A stretch of DNA of 64,000 bases from Tardiphaga alba (GTDB lineage Bacteria > Pseudomonadota > Alphaproteobacteria > Rhizobiales > Xanthobacteraceae), in contig NZ_CP036498.1 of the NCBI RefSeq assembly GCF_018279705.1, positions 4,109,001 through 4,173,000 on the forward strand, given 5' to 3'. The position numbers were made by a program, and so were the translations under genes. The notes under the pieces are model-generated. The model searched no databases. It was not told the origin of the DNA and saw only the letters and a list, made by a program, of their open reading frames with translations. Of this stretch, positions 1-8,435 are shown piece after piece. Numbering within the stretch: the stretch's first letter is position 1; every line of letters starts with the position of its first letter.

Positions 1-256
1 CCGAACCCTGCAACAGGTCCTGGACGTAGCGGACGGAGAGGCCGAGCTTCTCGGCGACCACCCGCGTGGAGAACTGCTGGTCGGCGAAGCTCTCATTGAT
101 CTGGTTGATGACGCTGGCAATGCGCGCGCCGCGCAGGCCGCCAACATCGGTCAGATTGACGGGATCCGTCTGGACGGGCGCCTCGTGCACCTTGGCGGTG
201 ACGTGGTTGCTCGTGAAGTCGGAGTGGCTGCTGAAGGCAAGGTTTGTGTTTTCCAT
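1..256 (-). CDS. AraC-family HTH regulator, partial (C-terminus beyond window)
   Basis: The reverse strand reads from an ATG at 256 without a stop to base 1, giving 85 codons. About 45 unremarkable N-terminal residues are followed by ARIASVINQINESFADQQ and then VVAEKLGLSVRYVQDLLQGSG. That is the first helix-turn-helix of the AraC/XylS DNA-binding domain (LS.R.lqdLlqgsG pattern). The N-terminus is too short for a sensor domain, so it may be a minimal AraC protein with only the DNA-binding module. The second HTH and the end of the gene lie outside the window. It follows the glycosyltransferase gene in the same direction after about 95 bp. Target genes cannot be inferred. Confidence 0.7.
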   Translation of the reverse strand, partial: MENTNLAFSSHSDFTSNHVTAKVHEAPVQTDPVNLTDVGGLRGARIASVINQINESFADQQFSTRVVAEKLGLSVRYVQDLLQGS

Positions 257-350
257 GTTCCCAATCACCGCCCATTTCAGTGTGTGCGGAGGTATGTCGG
301 CGGGAACCCCATCAAAGGTTCAATGGAACGTATAATTTTATTCAGGGGGC

Positions 351-1838
351 TTAACGGCCGCCGAGCTCCGGCGGCGGCGAACGGTCGAGGACATCGCCCT
401 TGGGGCCCGTGAGCAGGTCGATCTCCACCTGCTCGATCACCAGCGGACCCCGCTTGCGGGTGAGATTGGCGACCCGCTCGATCCCCGCAAAGGCCTCCTG
501 CCACTCCTTCTGGCCGGCGGCGTTGATGGCGCCGACCAGCAGCAGCTTGCCCGACAACTGCGCTTGCGTCGGCTCCGGCATGTTCACCCAGCGAATACGC
601 TCCGCCCGCTGGGCCACGCAGGTGCCTTTCGGCAGATAGAAGGTCAGCCAGCTGGTCGTGCCGTAATCGGGCACCAGGATGCAGGTGGCGCCGGTGCGCT
701 GACGCACGGCCTCGATCTCGGCTGCGAGTTCGACGAAGCCGACACCGATGCTGCGCACGGTAGCGTCGCGCTTGTAGCCGGACAGGAGGCCGGTATTGGC
801 CTGGACCACCAGCGCCACGAACAGCACGGCGCCGCCCGGCCCGGCCCAGCGCAGGCAGAAATCGACCGAGCGCTGGGTCCGCGGGCTCCACCGCACCATG
901 GTGGCGGCGACTGCCGCGGCAATGGCGAAAGCGGGATAGACCGGCGCCAGCCAGTTGGCCTCGACCCGCGCATGCAGCGCGTGCCAGACGAAATACAGGC
1001 TGATCACCCAGAACATGACGCTGACCAGCACCCGCGCCGGCAGTGCGCCGGGATTGCGGCGCGCCAGCGCGTAGAGGCCCATGGTGCCGAGGATGAACAC
1101 CAGCGGGGTCGCGAAGGCGAACTGGGTCGGGACCAGTTCGGCGACATAGACCGGGTTGAAATGTTCAATGCGGGCGCGGCCGAGCTGCTTGATGAACGAC
1201 ACCCATTGGTGATCGGCATTCCAGAACAGCACCGGCGAGAACACCGCGAAAGCGACGATGCCGCCGAGATAGGGCCATGGCGAGAGCAGCCAGCGCCGCA
1301 TCCGCGGCACGGCAACGAGCCAGATCAGGATCGCGGCGCCGAAGAACAGCGCCGTGTATTTCGACAGCAGCGCGATGCCCACGGCGACGCCGACTGCAAG
1401 CCACCAGACGCCCTGCCCGGTCGCCGCCACCTGCGCCAGCGCCAGCAGCACGAAGCTCGACGCCACCAACAGCGGCGCGTCGGGCGTCACGATCATCAGG
1501 CCGACCGAGGTGATCATGGTGGCGTTGAGCAGCAGCATCGACGACACCGCGATGCGCTTGCCGCCGAACAGGAGTTCGGCCGTGCGGTAGATCGCCCAGC
1601 TCATGGGCAGCGTCAGCAGCACCGAGACGACGCGCACGCCGAACGGCGTGTCACCCGCGATCATGGTGCCGAGCCGGATGACGACGGCGACCATCGGCGG
1701 ATGGTCGTAATAGCCGCCGGCCAGATGCCGCGACCACATCCAGTAATAGGCTTCGTCGAAGGTCAGCGGCGTCCATGCGGCCGCGATGAGCCGGATCACC
1801 ACCAGCGCGATCACCGCGGCAAAGGCGCCGCGGACCAT
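351..1838 (-). CDS. Glycosyltransferase family 39 (ArnT/PMT-like) integral membrane protein
   Basis: A protein of about 495 residues with many hydrophobic segments. Near the N-terminus it has the acidic motif FDEAYYWMWSRHLAGGYYDHPP, split here as FDEAYYW then GYYDHPP, which is characteristic of GT39/PMT_2 enzymes such as ArnT and uses the first periplasmic loop acidic residue for catalysis. Family members move a sugar from a polyprenyl phosphate donor to an acceptor on the periplasmic face. The open frame extends upstream, but the ATG at 1838 is preferred because CAGGAG lies 7 bases before it. The gene starts 17 bp after the GT2-GtrA gene ends, so the two are probably co-transcribed, the neighbour making the lipid-linked donor. 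Sugar and acceptor are unknown. Confidence 0.85.
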   Translation of the reverse strand: MVRGAFAAVIALVVIRLIAAAWTPLTFDEAYYWMWSRHLAGGYYDHPPMVAVVIRLGTMIAGDTPFGVRVVSVLLTLPMSWAIYRTAELLFGGKRIAVSSMLLLNATMITSVGLMIVTPDAPLLVASSFVLLALAQVAATGQGVWWLAVGVAVGIALLSKYTALFFGAAILIWLVAVPRMRRWLLSPWPYLGGIVAFAVFSPVLFWNADHQWVSFIKQLGRARIEHFNPVYVAELVPTQFAFATPLVFILGTMGLYALARRNPGALPARVLVSVMFWVISLYFVWHALHARVEANWLAPVYPAFAIAAAVAATMVRWSPRTQRSVDFCLRWAGPGGAVLFVALVVQANTGLLSGYKRDATVRSIGVGFVELAAEIEAVRQRTGATCILVPDYGTTSWLTFYLPKGTCVAQRAERIRWVNMPEPTQAQLSGKLLLVGAINAAGQKEWQEAFAGIERVANLTRKRGPLVIEQVEIDLLTGPKGDVLDRSPPPELGGR

Positions 1839-1855
1839 GCGAAGCTCCTGCGCCG

Positions 1856-2989
1856 TCACCGCTTGCGCCACACGAACAGGCCGGACATGGCGTAGTTCCA
1901 GACCACGCCCATCAGCGCGCCGGCGGCACCGGCGAGCCACCAGATCGGCTCGTTGTCATAGACCGAGAAGGCCACGCCGACATTGGCGAGCAGACCGACG
2001 CTGCAGACCAGATAGAACAGGATGAGGCCCTGCAGGATGCGAACACCCTTCAGCCGCTGGTCGCGATAGGTCAGGAAATTGTTGAGCAGGAAGTTGCTGG
2101 TCATGGCGCAGAAGGCCGCGATGCCCTGCGCTTCGGCAAACGGCAGCACGAAGGCTTCGAGGCCGGCAAACAGCACCACGAAATGCACGATCAGGCCGAG
2201 CGAGCCGACCAGCGCGAACAGCAGGAAGCGCAGCGAGACGATGTCATTGGTGAGCTTGGCGAGGATCAGGCCGAGAAAATCCAGCGCTACCATGGAATCG
2301 AGCTTGCTCTCGCCATGCATGCGCGAACCGAACGTATAGGGCACTTCGACGATCTTGAGCGTACCGCGCGCGGTGGCCACGACGTCGAGCAGGATCTTGA
2401 AGCCCTGCGTGGAGAGTTGAGGCGCCAGCTGCTCGAAGCGATCGCGGCGGATCATGAAGAAGCCGCTCATGGGATCGGCGACACGCACGCGCAGCACCTG
2501 CTGCGCCAGCGTCGTGGCAAACCTGCTGAAGCCTGCGCGCTTCTGGTCAAAACTGTCGGCGCTGCCGCCATCGATATAGCGGCTGCCGATGACCAGATCG
2601 GCGGAGCCGGTCTCGATCAGGCCGAGCATTTTGGCCAGTTGCGTTTCGTCATGCTGGAGATCGCCATCGATCACGGCGGCGCACGGCGCCGACGAGGCCA
2701 GCATGCCCTCGATACAGGCGCCGGACAGGCCACGGCGACCGATACGGCGAATGCAACGGACCCGCTCATCCGTCCGCGCCAGTTCGCGCACGGCATCGGT
2801 GGTGCCATCGGGCGAATTGTCGTCGACGAAAATGACCTCCCATGCGATCCCGGCAAGGGCCGCGTCGAGCCGCCGGACCAGCGTGGCCACATTGCCGCGC
2901 TCGTTGAAGGTCGGGACGACCACGGACAGCTGCAGCGGGCGCCCCGCCGGCATGGTCCGTCCTGTTTCCGCTTGGATGGTCACACTCAT
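1856..2989 (-). CDS. GT2 polyprenyl-phosphate glycosyltransferase fused to GtrA-like membrane domain
   Basis: Residues about 20-240 form a GT-A glycosyltransferase of the DPM1 type: LSVVVPTFNERGNV, FVDDNSPDGT, the DGDLQH metal site, and DPMSGFFMIRR. Residues about 250-375 carry four hydrophobic helices of the GtrA type (RFLLFALVGSLGLIVH; SNFLLNNFLTYRDQRLKG). Such proteins load a nucleotide-sugar onto undecaprenyl or dolichyl phosphate and anchor or flip the product. The frame is open to an ATG at 3031, but the ATG at 2989 (MSVTIQAE) fits family length better. Neither start has a strong ribosome site. It is the first gene of a two-gene unit with the GT39 transferase, a common pairing in cell-envelope glycan modification. 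Confidence 0.85.
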   Translation of the reverse strand: MSVTIQAETGRTMPAGRPLQLSVVVPTFNERGNVATLVRRLDAALAGIAWEVIFVDDNSPDGTTDAVRELARTDERVRCIRRIGRRGLSGACIEGMLASSAPCAAVIDGDLQHDETQLAKMLGLIETGSADLVIGSRYIDGGSADSFDQKRAGFSRFATTLAQQVLRVRVADPMSGFFMIRRDRFEQLAPQLSTQGFKILLDVVATARGTLKIVEVPYTFGSRMHGESKLDSMVALDFLGLILAKLTNDIVSLRFLLFALVGSLGLIVHFVVLFAGLEAFVLPFAEAQGIAAFCAMTSNFLLNNFLTYRDQRLKGVRILQGLILFYLVCSVGLLANVGVAFSVYDNEPIWWLAGAAGALMGVVWNYAMSGLFVWRKR

Positions 2990-3283
2990 GGCGCCAGCAT
3001 ATATCTGCCGCACCAGAGCCTGCCAAGGCATCGGGGGAACACGTCAACCGTTTGATCACATGCGGGAAACGGGTGGGCACGCCGATGGCGGTGGCCAAAA
3101 TGCAAACGACCCCGAACAACCGGCGCACGTACATCCGGCGCGCCATCCCATCAAAGGGCAGGGTTATTCAAGGTCGTCTCGGCAACGGAGCTGTTAAGCA
3201 TCGACGTCGCCGTTACAGACGAGATAGGAATGCAGTGGCCGTTCCGCAAGGGGCGGCGTAAAGGAAAAATCGGGGAACGCATC

Positions 3284-4084
3284 ATGGCTGCAAAAACCGG
3301 CAATATCCGTATCGGCATCGGCGGCTGGACCTTTGAGCCCTGGCGCGGGACGTTTTATCCGGAGAAGCTGACCCAGGCGAAGGAACTCGGCTATGCCGCG
3401 TCCAAACTGACCTCGATCGAAATCAACGGCACCTATTACGGCTCGCAAAAGCCGGAGAGCTTCCGCAAATGGGCAAGCGAGGTGCCGGATGATTTCATGT
3501 TCTCGCTGAAGGGCCCGCGCTTTGCCACCAATCGCAAGGTGCTGGCCGAAGCCGGCGACAGCGTGAAGCGCTTCTATGATTCCGGCGTGCTCGAACTCGG
3601 CGACAAGCTCGGCCCGGTGCTGTGGCAGTTCATGCCGACCAAGAAATTCGACGAGGCCGATTTCGGCGCCTTCCTCGATCTGCTGCCGCGCGAACTCGAC
3701 GGCCGCGCGCTGCGCCACGTGGTCGAGGTGCGGCACGACAGTTTCTGCACCCCGGCCTTCATCGCCCTGCTCCGCGAACACAAGATCCCTGTGGTGTTCT
3801 CCGAACACGCGACCTATCCGGCCATCGCCGATGTCACCGCCGACTTCGTCTATCTGCGCCTGCAGAAGGGCGAGGACTCGATCCCGACCGCCTACCCGCC
3901 GAAAGCGCTGGATGCCTGGGCAAAGCGCTTCAAGGATTTTGCTGCCGGCGGCGAGCCCACCGACCTGCCCCGCGTCAGCGACGGCAAAGTGAAGAAGCAG
4001 CCGCGCGACGTGTTCGCTTACGTGATCCACGAAGCCAAGGTCCGCGCGCCGCATGGCGCGATGGCGCTGATCGAACGGGTGTAG
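3284..4084 (+). CDS. DUF72 (YecE-like) family protein
   Basis: The 266-residue product begins IRIGIGGWTFEPWRGTFYP, the hallmark of DUF72 TIM-barrel proteins, and continues with IEINGTYYG, FSLKGPRF and VEVRHDSF, all typical of the family. The biochemical role of DUF72 is not established. The ATG at 3284 is chosen because GGGGAACGC precedes it; the frame extends 18 codons further upstream with a basic stretch that does not look like the family. It is followed after 18 bp by a DUF488 gene in the same direction, a pair often found together in proteobacteria. The 290-bp region upstream is shared with the divergent glycosyltransferase unit. Confidence 0.88.
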   Translation: MAAKTGNIRIGIGGWTFEPWRGTFYPEKLTQAKELGYAASKLTSIEINGTYYGSQKPESFRKWASEVPDDFMFSLKGPRFATNRKVLAEAGDSVKRFYDSGVLELGDKLGPVLWQFMPTKKFDEADFGAFLDLLPRELDGRALRHVVEVRHDSFCTPAFIALLREHKIPVVFSEHATYPAIADVTADFVYLRLQKGEDSIPTAYPPKALDAWAKRFKDFAAGGEPTDLPRVSDGKVKKQPRDVFAYVIHEAKVRAPHGAMALIERV

Positions 4085-4102
4085 TCAACGCAGGAGCGTC
4101 TG

Positions 4103-4582
4103 ATGGCCAAAGCAGACAAAGCAGCGAAGGCGGCCAAGCTCTTCACCATCGGCTATGAGCAGACGCCGGCCAAGGCCGTGCTCGATGAGCTGGAAGCCGC
4201 CGGCGTCAAACTGCTGGTGGATGTGCGTGCCGTCGCCGCCTCGCGCCGGCCGGGCTTTTCGAAAACGCAACTTGCCGCGGGGCTGGACGAACGCGGCATT
4301 GGTTATATCCACCTGCGCAGCCTGGGCACGCCGAAGGATGGCCGCGAGGCGGCGCGCAGTGGCAATCAGGCCGTGCTCGAAAAGATCTATCGCGCGCATT
4401 TGAAGACGCCGCAGGCGCGCGAAGGCATGGACGAACTGGCGGCACTGGTGACCCAGGCGGGACCGATCTGCATCCTCTGCTATGAGCGCGATCACAAGGA
4501 CTGCCATCGGCGCTGGATCGCCGAAATCATCGAGGATCGCGTCCATGTTGCGACCGAAAACCTGGTCGCACCGCAGGTCTGA
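4103..4582 (+). CDS. DUF488 domain protein
   Basis: The 159-residue product has the DUF488 signature: LFTIGYEQTPAKAVLDEL at the N-terminus, LVDVRAVAASRRPGFSK, YIHLRSLGTP, and ILCYERDHKDCHRRWIAE near the C-terminus with the Cys/His-rich CYE....CHR motif. Function of the family is unknown; the conserved Cys and His have led to suggestions of metal or nucleic-acid binding, but this is not proven. AGGAG sits 8 bases before the ATG. The N-terminus is Lys/Ala-rich (MAKADKAAKAAK). It is likely translated from the same transcript as the DUF72 gene 18 bp upstream. Confidence 0.88.
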   Translation: MAKADKAAKAAKLFTIGYEQTPAKAVLDELEAAGVKLLVDVRAVAASRRPGFSKTQLAAGLDERGIGYIHLRSLGTPKDGREAARSGNQAVLEKIYRAHLKTPQAREGMDELAALVTQAGPICILCYERDHKDCHRRWIAEIIEDRVHVATENLVAPQV

Positions 4583-4712
4583 GCCTTCCCGATAAATTTC
4601 AGCGCCGTTCTGCCAACGTTCCGTTATCCCCACTAGACATCGACTTATCCACATATATTCTATCTTAAGTTGTTATTTGGAATTGCGTTCTGTTGCGTTG
4701 GGTGGGGGCTCG

Positions 4713-5579
4713 ATGCGTTGGGGACAGGCGTTACGGATGACACTGCTCATTGCGGGGCTGTCTTTCGCCAGCTCCGCAATGAGCCCTGCGATCGCACAAG
4801 TGATCGAGATCGATGGCGTCGAGATCGATGTCGAGGACCTGACCTCGCGGCGCCAGAAGACGTTCTGGGAATTGCTGACCGACAACCGGGCCAACCGCAA
4901 ACAGCCGCTCGATGTCCTGTCCGGTGGCATGCCGGACAAGACGATCTATTTCGCCGGTGTCGAAGCGTCGCAATGGAGCGTCGGCGTTTTCGGTGGTGGG
5001 CAGTGGATGCCCAATGGCATCAACCGGAATGGCTTCATCCTTCGGATGTTCATGTCCGAAAGCATCGAGCGCTACACCAATGGGCGCTTCGTCTACGACA
5101 CCCAGATCGGCCGCGCCTCGATCCTGCCCGGCTACCAGTTCCGCATCGGGCGGATGGACGCGCAGTTTCTTCTCGGGCCCGATGCGGAAGTCGATTTCTT
5201 CTTCCACAACGGCCGCGCCAATCGCTGGCGGACCCGCTTCGGCATGCGCGGCCTCGCCGATATCTGGTGGGAGCCGACGCCGTACCTGATGCTGCAATCC
5301 ACCCTGTCCGCCACCACCATCGACAACGGATACACAGCCCGCATCGCGCCGGGATGGCGCGTCTCGGACTGGTTCTGGATCGGCCCGGAAGCCACGTTCT
5401 CAAGCGACTTCTTCAGCGAGCAGACACGGTTCGGCGCGCACATCACGGGCCTGCGCATGTACGACTACGAATGGAGCCTTGCCGCCGGCCGCGTCACCGA
5501 CAATTTCGGCCGCGAAGGTTTCTACGGCCGGTTTGGCATCATGCTGCGGCCGCGCCGCGCGCCGTTTTTCGACAACTGA
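4713..5579 (+). CDS. bcsS: Cellulose biosynthesis protein BcsS-like, predicted outer-membrane or periplasmic barrel
   Basis: A 288-residue exported protein. Residues 1-29 form a signal peptide (RMTLLIAGLSFASSAM, cleavage after AIA). The mature part alternates aromatic and polar residues in short beta strands (YFAGVEASQWSVGVFGGGQW; GFYGRFGIMLRPRR) and ends in strands typical of a small barrel. It resembles BcsS proteins of Bradyrhizobiaceae, whose function in cellulose secretion is inferred from operon context only. Here no other bcs gene lies nearby. The ATG at 4713 is preferred over a TTG at 4677 because it gives a proper signal peptide and is preceded by a GGGTGGGGG tract. Confidence 0.72.
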   Translation: MRWGQALRMTLLIAGLSFASSAMSPAIAQVIEIDGVEIDVEDLTSRRQKTFWELLTDNRANRKQPLDVLSGGMPDKTIYFAGVEASQWSVGVFGGGQWMPNGINRNGFILRMFMSESIERYTNGRFVYDTQIGRASILPGYQFRIGRMDAQFLLGPDAEVDFFFHNGRANRWRTRFGMRGLADIWWEPTPYLMLQSTLSATTIDNGYTARIAPGWRVSDWFWIGPEATFSSDFFSEQTRFGAHITGLRMYDYEWSLAAGRVTDNFGREGFYGRFGIMLRPRRAPFFDN

Positions 5580-5585
5580 CCTGCC

Positions 5586-6905
5586 TCACCCCAAACGCCA
5601 GATCGCCTGCGGCTGCTCATAGCCGCGGATCGCGACATCGCCGAGGAAGGTCGCCTCGTCATGGCCGGCATCGAGGGCATCGCGCACGGCCGAGGAAATC
5701 AGGAGCTGCGATCCGAACTCCTTGTTGAGCGCTTCGAGGCGCGCCGCAAAATTCACGGTGTCGCCCATGACCGTATATTCCTTGCGGCGCGGCGAGCCGA
5801 CATTGCCGGCGATCACGGCGCCCATATGGATGCCGATGCCGATCCGCAGCGGCCACGCGCTGCCTTGATTGTTGCGCGCGATCTCCTCTAGCATCTCGCG
5901 CGCGGCATCGACGGCGCATTGCGCAGACCCGGGATCCTCGATCGGCGCGCCGAACAGCGCGAGAAAGCCGTCGCCGAGAAACTTGTTCACGATGCCGGAA
6001 TGGCGATCGAGCACATCGACGAGCACAGCAAAGGCATCATCGAGGCGCTCGACGACCTGGCGTGGCGTATGGATGCGCGTCGCCGCCGTGAAATCGCGGA
6101 TGTCCACGAACATCACGGCGACCCGCCGCATCTCCGTGGTCGGAGCCGTTCCCGACGCCAGCAGGCGTTCGACCACCTGCGGCGAGACATGCTGGCCGAA
6201 CAGATTGGTGACGTGATCGCGCGCCGCGGTGGCCGCGATGCTCGCCTCGAACTGGCGGCGCAGCTGCATCCCGACAGCTCCCGCGAGCACGCCGCCGACG
6301 AACAGCATCACCGCGCGGACGAACTGGAAAATGCCTTCCGGCATCGGTTCATCGGCAAAGCCCACCGGCTGATAAAGCATCGCCAAGGCGAACATCTCGG
6401 CCGCCGCGACGAAACCGGTGAATGTCGATAGCCAGAAATCCAGCCGCAGGGTCGAGAGGATAATGAAGATGAAATAAGTGAGCGGCGCCGCGAAAGCGAG
6501 CGCAGTGTTGGCGCCCATCCAGTTCATGTGCAGATAGAGCGCGGCGGTCGGCACGCTGGTCTCGACCAGCGCGCTCAGATAGCGGCGGACGATGGGCACG
6601 TCCTTGTTCTGGGCGACGCGGCGGCTGACGAGATAGAGCGCCAGCAGTTCGAGCCCCAGGAACGGAAGGAAAATGACATAGGTGGAGCCGAGCTCGAAAC
6701 CGCCCTTGGAGATGCCGATAAAGATATCCGGCGTCACCAACTGAACGATGGTGACCACCACCATCAGCACGACGACCGTCGCGATGACGGCCTTGATGCG
6801 CAGCCGCTCGGTGAGCAGCACTTGCAGATTCAGCGCTTCACGGGCGGCCCGCAGTTCTGGGCTTTCAGCGACCGGGGGAAATATGGTTCGTCGAAATGGC
6901 ATCAT
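5586..6905 (-). CDS. Membrane-bound class III adenylate/guanylate cyclase
   Basis: A 439-residue protein. Residues about 35-215 hold six hydrophobic segments, forming an integral membrane sensor or anchor; residues about 240-430 are a class III cyclase catalytic domain. All key residues are visible: metal-binding Asp in VMFVDIRDFTA and FLGDGFLALFG, the purine-selecting Lys in NKFLGDG and Asp in VMGDTVNFAARLE, and the transition-state Asn and Arg in the same motif. The Lys/Asp pair predicts ATP, so cAMP, as product. It is convergent with bcsS, separated by 6 bp. The effector pathway is not visible in the window. Confidence 0.9.
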   Translation of the reverse strand: MMPFRRTIFPPVAESPELRAAREALNLQVLLTERLRIKAVIATVVVLMVVVTIVQLVTPDIFIGISKGGFELGSTYVIFLPFLGLELLALYLVSRRVAQNKDVPIVRRYLSALVETSVPTAALYLHMNWMGANTALAFAAPLTYFIFIILSTLRLDFWLSTFTGFVAAAEMFALAMLYQPVGFADEPMPEGIFQFVRAVMLFVGGVLAGAVGMQLRRQFEASIAATAARDHVTNLFGQHVSPQVVERLLASGTAPTTEMRRVAVMFVDIRDFTAATRIHTPRQVVERLDDAFAVLVDVLDRHSGIVNKFLGDGFLALFGAPIEDPGSAQCAVDAAREMLEEIARNNQGSAWPLRIGIGIHMGAVIAGNVGSPRRKEYTVMGDTVNFAARLEALNKEFGSQLLISSAVRDALDAGHDEATFLGDVAIRGYEQPQAIWRLG

Positions 6906-6959
6906 CGGCGGCAGACTAGCGGCCGATCAGGAAATCAACGAGACCAAATCTGGGCATCA

Positions 6960-7340
6960 CTAGCCTTTGGCGTCGCAGGCCCAGGCGCGGATGACGCATT
7001 CCTTGCCGCCATGCTCGTAGCACTTCTTGGTGGCCTCGTTGAGCGACGAGGAAATACGCGGCGCGACGGCATAACCATGAGCACCGCAGGGATTGGCCAT
7101 ATCCACCGCCAGCGCCGCGCAGGCGCGGTTCATGGTGACAGTCGTGCAGTTGCCCTTGCAGGCCTTCTTGGCGGCAGTCAGCGCCGATGCCTGTGCCGCA
7201 TGATCATAGGCCTGGCCATAGGCGCCGCATTTTCCGATAGCGAGGGCGCCAGCGCCCATCGCCGGTTGCAGCATCCCCAAACTCAGAACCAGCATGGCAG
7301 AAAAAAACGCGCGGTGACGCGCGGCAAATCGAGATGACAA
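6960..7340 (-). CDS. DUF4189 secreted protein
   Basis: A 126-residue protein with an N-terminal signal sequence (FFSAMLVLSLGMLQPAMGAG). The mature part contains GALAIGKCGAYGQAYD, AKKACKGNCTTVTMNRACAALA and ATKKCYEHGGKECVIRAWACD. This regular Cys spacing with alternating short repeats is the DUF4189 pattern, giving about eight cysteines and probably several disulfides in the periplasm. Function is unknown. It stands alone between the cyclase and an SDR gene, both transcribed in the same direction, with about 50 bp to the cyclase. Confidence 0.8.
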   Translation of the reverse strand: MSSRFAARHRAFFSAMLVLSLGMLQPAMGAGALAIGKCGAYGQAYDHAAQASALTAAKKACKGNCTTVTMNRACAALAVDMANPCGAHGYAVAPRISSSLNEATKKCYEHGGKECVIRAWACDAKG

Positions 7341-7451
7341 AATCCCCTCCCCGAGGTGCAGTCAGCACGACATTACCGCCCGGGAGTTTCGAGATGGTGA
7401 ATGATACGAGGACGCAGGCCGCACAAAGGCGTGCAGCCGCGCCTTCATGAA

Positions 7452-7484
7452 GCCCTCATGTGCGACAGGGTGGCACACGAGGGC
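7452..7484. other. Stem-loop downstream of SDR gene
   Basis: GCCCTCATGTGC at 7452-7463 and GCACACGAGGGC at 7473-7484 form a 12-bp stem with one mismatch and a 9-base loop, 10 bp past the stop of the SDR gene on the minus strand. There is no T tract, so it may be a transcript-stabilising hairpin or a weak terminator. Confidence 0.4.
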
Positions 7485-7494
7485 CTCAAGCCCG

Positions 7495-8391
7495 TCAGTG
7501 CGTGTGCGGCGTCAGCAAATCGCCCAGTTGCACGCGTCGCAGGAATTCGGCGCGGATGCGGTCTGCGACCGCATTGACGACCTCCGCTCCGTCCGAGACG
7601 GGATCAATATGCACCCTGAACGGCCGCTTTCCGAACGGCATACCGACGACGCGAACGATCGCGCGCGCGACCTCTTCAGGGTCTGATTCCGGAGGCGAAG
7701 CCGCAGCGAGATTCCGGACCGCGATGTCGGCAATATCAGCGGTCGGCCCGTCGGCATATGCCTCGGCACGGGCCGTGTCGCCGGGCTTGCCGGCATGCGC
7801 GAAGTGGTTGGTGCCGGTGGTGAAAGATCCCGGCACCACGATGGTTGTCTCGATACCCCAGCGCGCGAGTTCACCGGCATAGCTGACCGCAAGCGAATCC
7901 ATCGCAGCCTTGGCAGCAAAGTAAGGTGCGAGATAGGGCGGCGTACCGCCGCGCGCGCTGCTGGACGAGACCCATAGAACCAGGCCGTCGCGCCGCTCGC
8001 GCATATAGGGCAGAACCGCGCGATTGACGCGCTGGGTGCTCAATACGTTGACATCATATTGTGCGGCGAGTTGTTCGGTCGTGAAACATTCGGCTGGCCC
8101 ATAAACCATATGGCCAGCATTGTGGATCACGACATCAAGACGACCTGCATCCGTGATAATTTTGGCGATCGCAGCACCGACAGATTCGTCATGGCCGACA
8201 TCGAGTTCGAGCGGCCGGATATCGACGGCCTGTTCGCGTGCGAATTTTGTGACGGTCTCAACCTGCCCGGCATTGCGTCCGGTCGTTTCTCGCATGCCGG
8301 CGAAGACGGTGTGCCCGGCCTGAGCCAGCGCTTTGGCGCTCATCAGACCGAAACCGCTGGATGCGCCCGTGATGACGATGATCTTCTTCAT
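7495..8391 (-). CDS. SDR family oxidoreductase
   Basis: A 298-residue classical short-chain dehydrogenase/reductase. The nucleotide-binding motif TGASSGFG is near the N-terminus, NAG follows strand 4 (VVIHNAGHMVYG), and the catalytic Ser and YxxxK are in WVSSSSARGG and YFAAKAAM. It is longer than the usual 250 residues because of a C-terminal extension. The open frame runs 30 codons upstream, but the ATG at 8391 (MKKIIVITG) has GAGAGG just before it. It lies 44 bp after a second SDR gene, so they probably form one transcript. Substrate is unknown. Confidence 0.87.
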   Translation of the reverse strand: MKKIIVITGASSGFGLMSAKALAQAGHTVFAGMRETTGRNAGQVETVTKFAREQAVDIRPLELDVGHDESVGAAIAKIITDAGRLDVVIHNAGHMVYGPAECFTTEQLAAQYDVNVLSTQRVNRAVLPYMRERRDGLVLWVSSSSARGGTPPYLAPYFAAKAAMDSLAVSYAGELARWGIETTIVVPGSFTTGTNHFAHAGKPGDTARAEAYADGPTADIADIAVRNLAAASPPESDPEEVARAIVRVVGMPFGKRPFRVHIDPVSDGAEVVNAVADRIRAEFLRRVQLGDLLTPHTH

Positions 8392-8435
8392 CTTTAGCCT
8401 CTCGTGTTGGGAAAAATCGGGCGAAGAACGGAGCG

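Noticed and set aside
564..1895. A 443-residue open frame on the plus strand
   Set aside because: It lies antisense to the GT39 gene, is rich in Arg, His, Gly and Gln without domains, and is a high-GC shadow.
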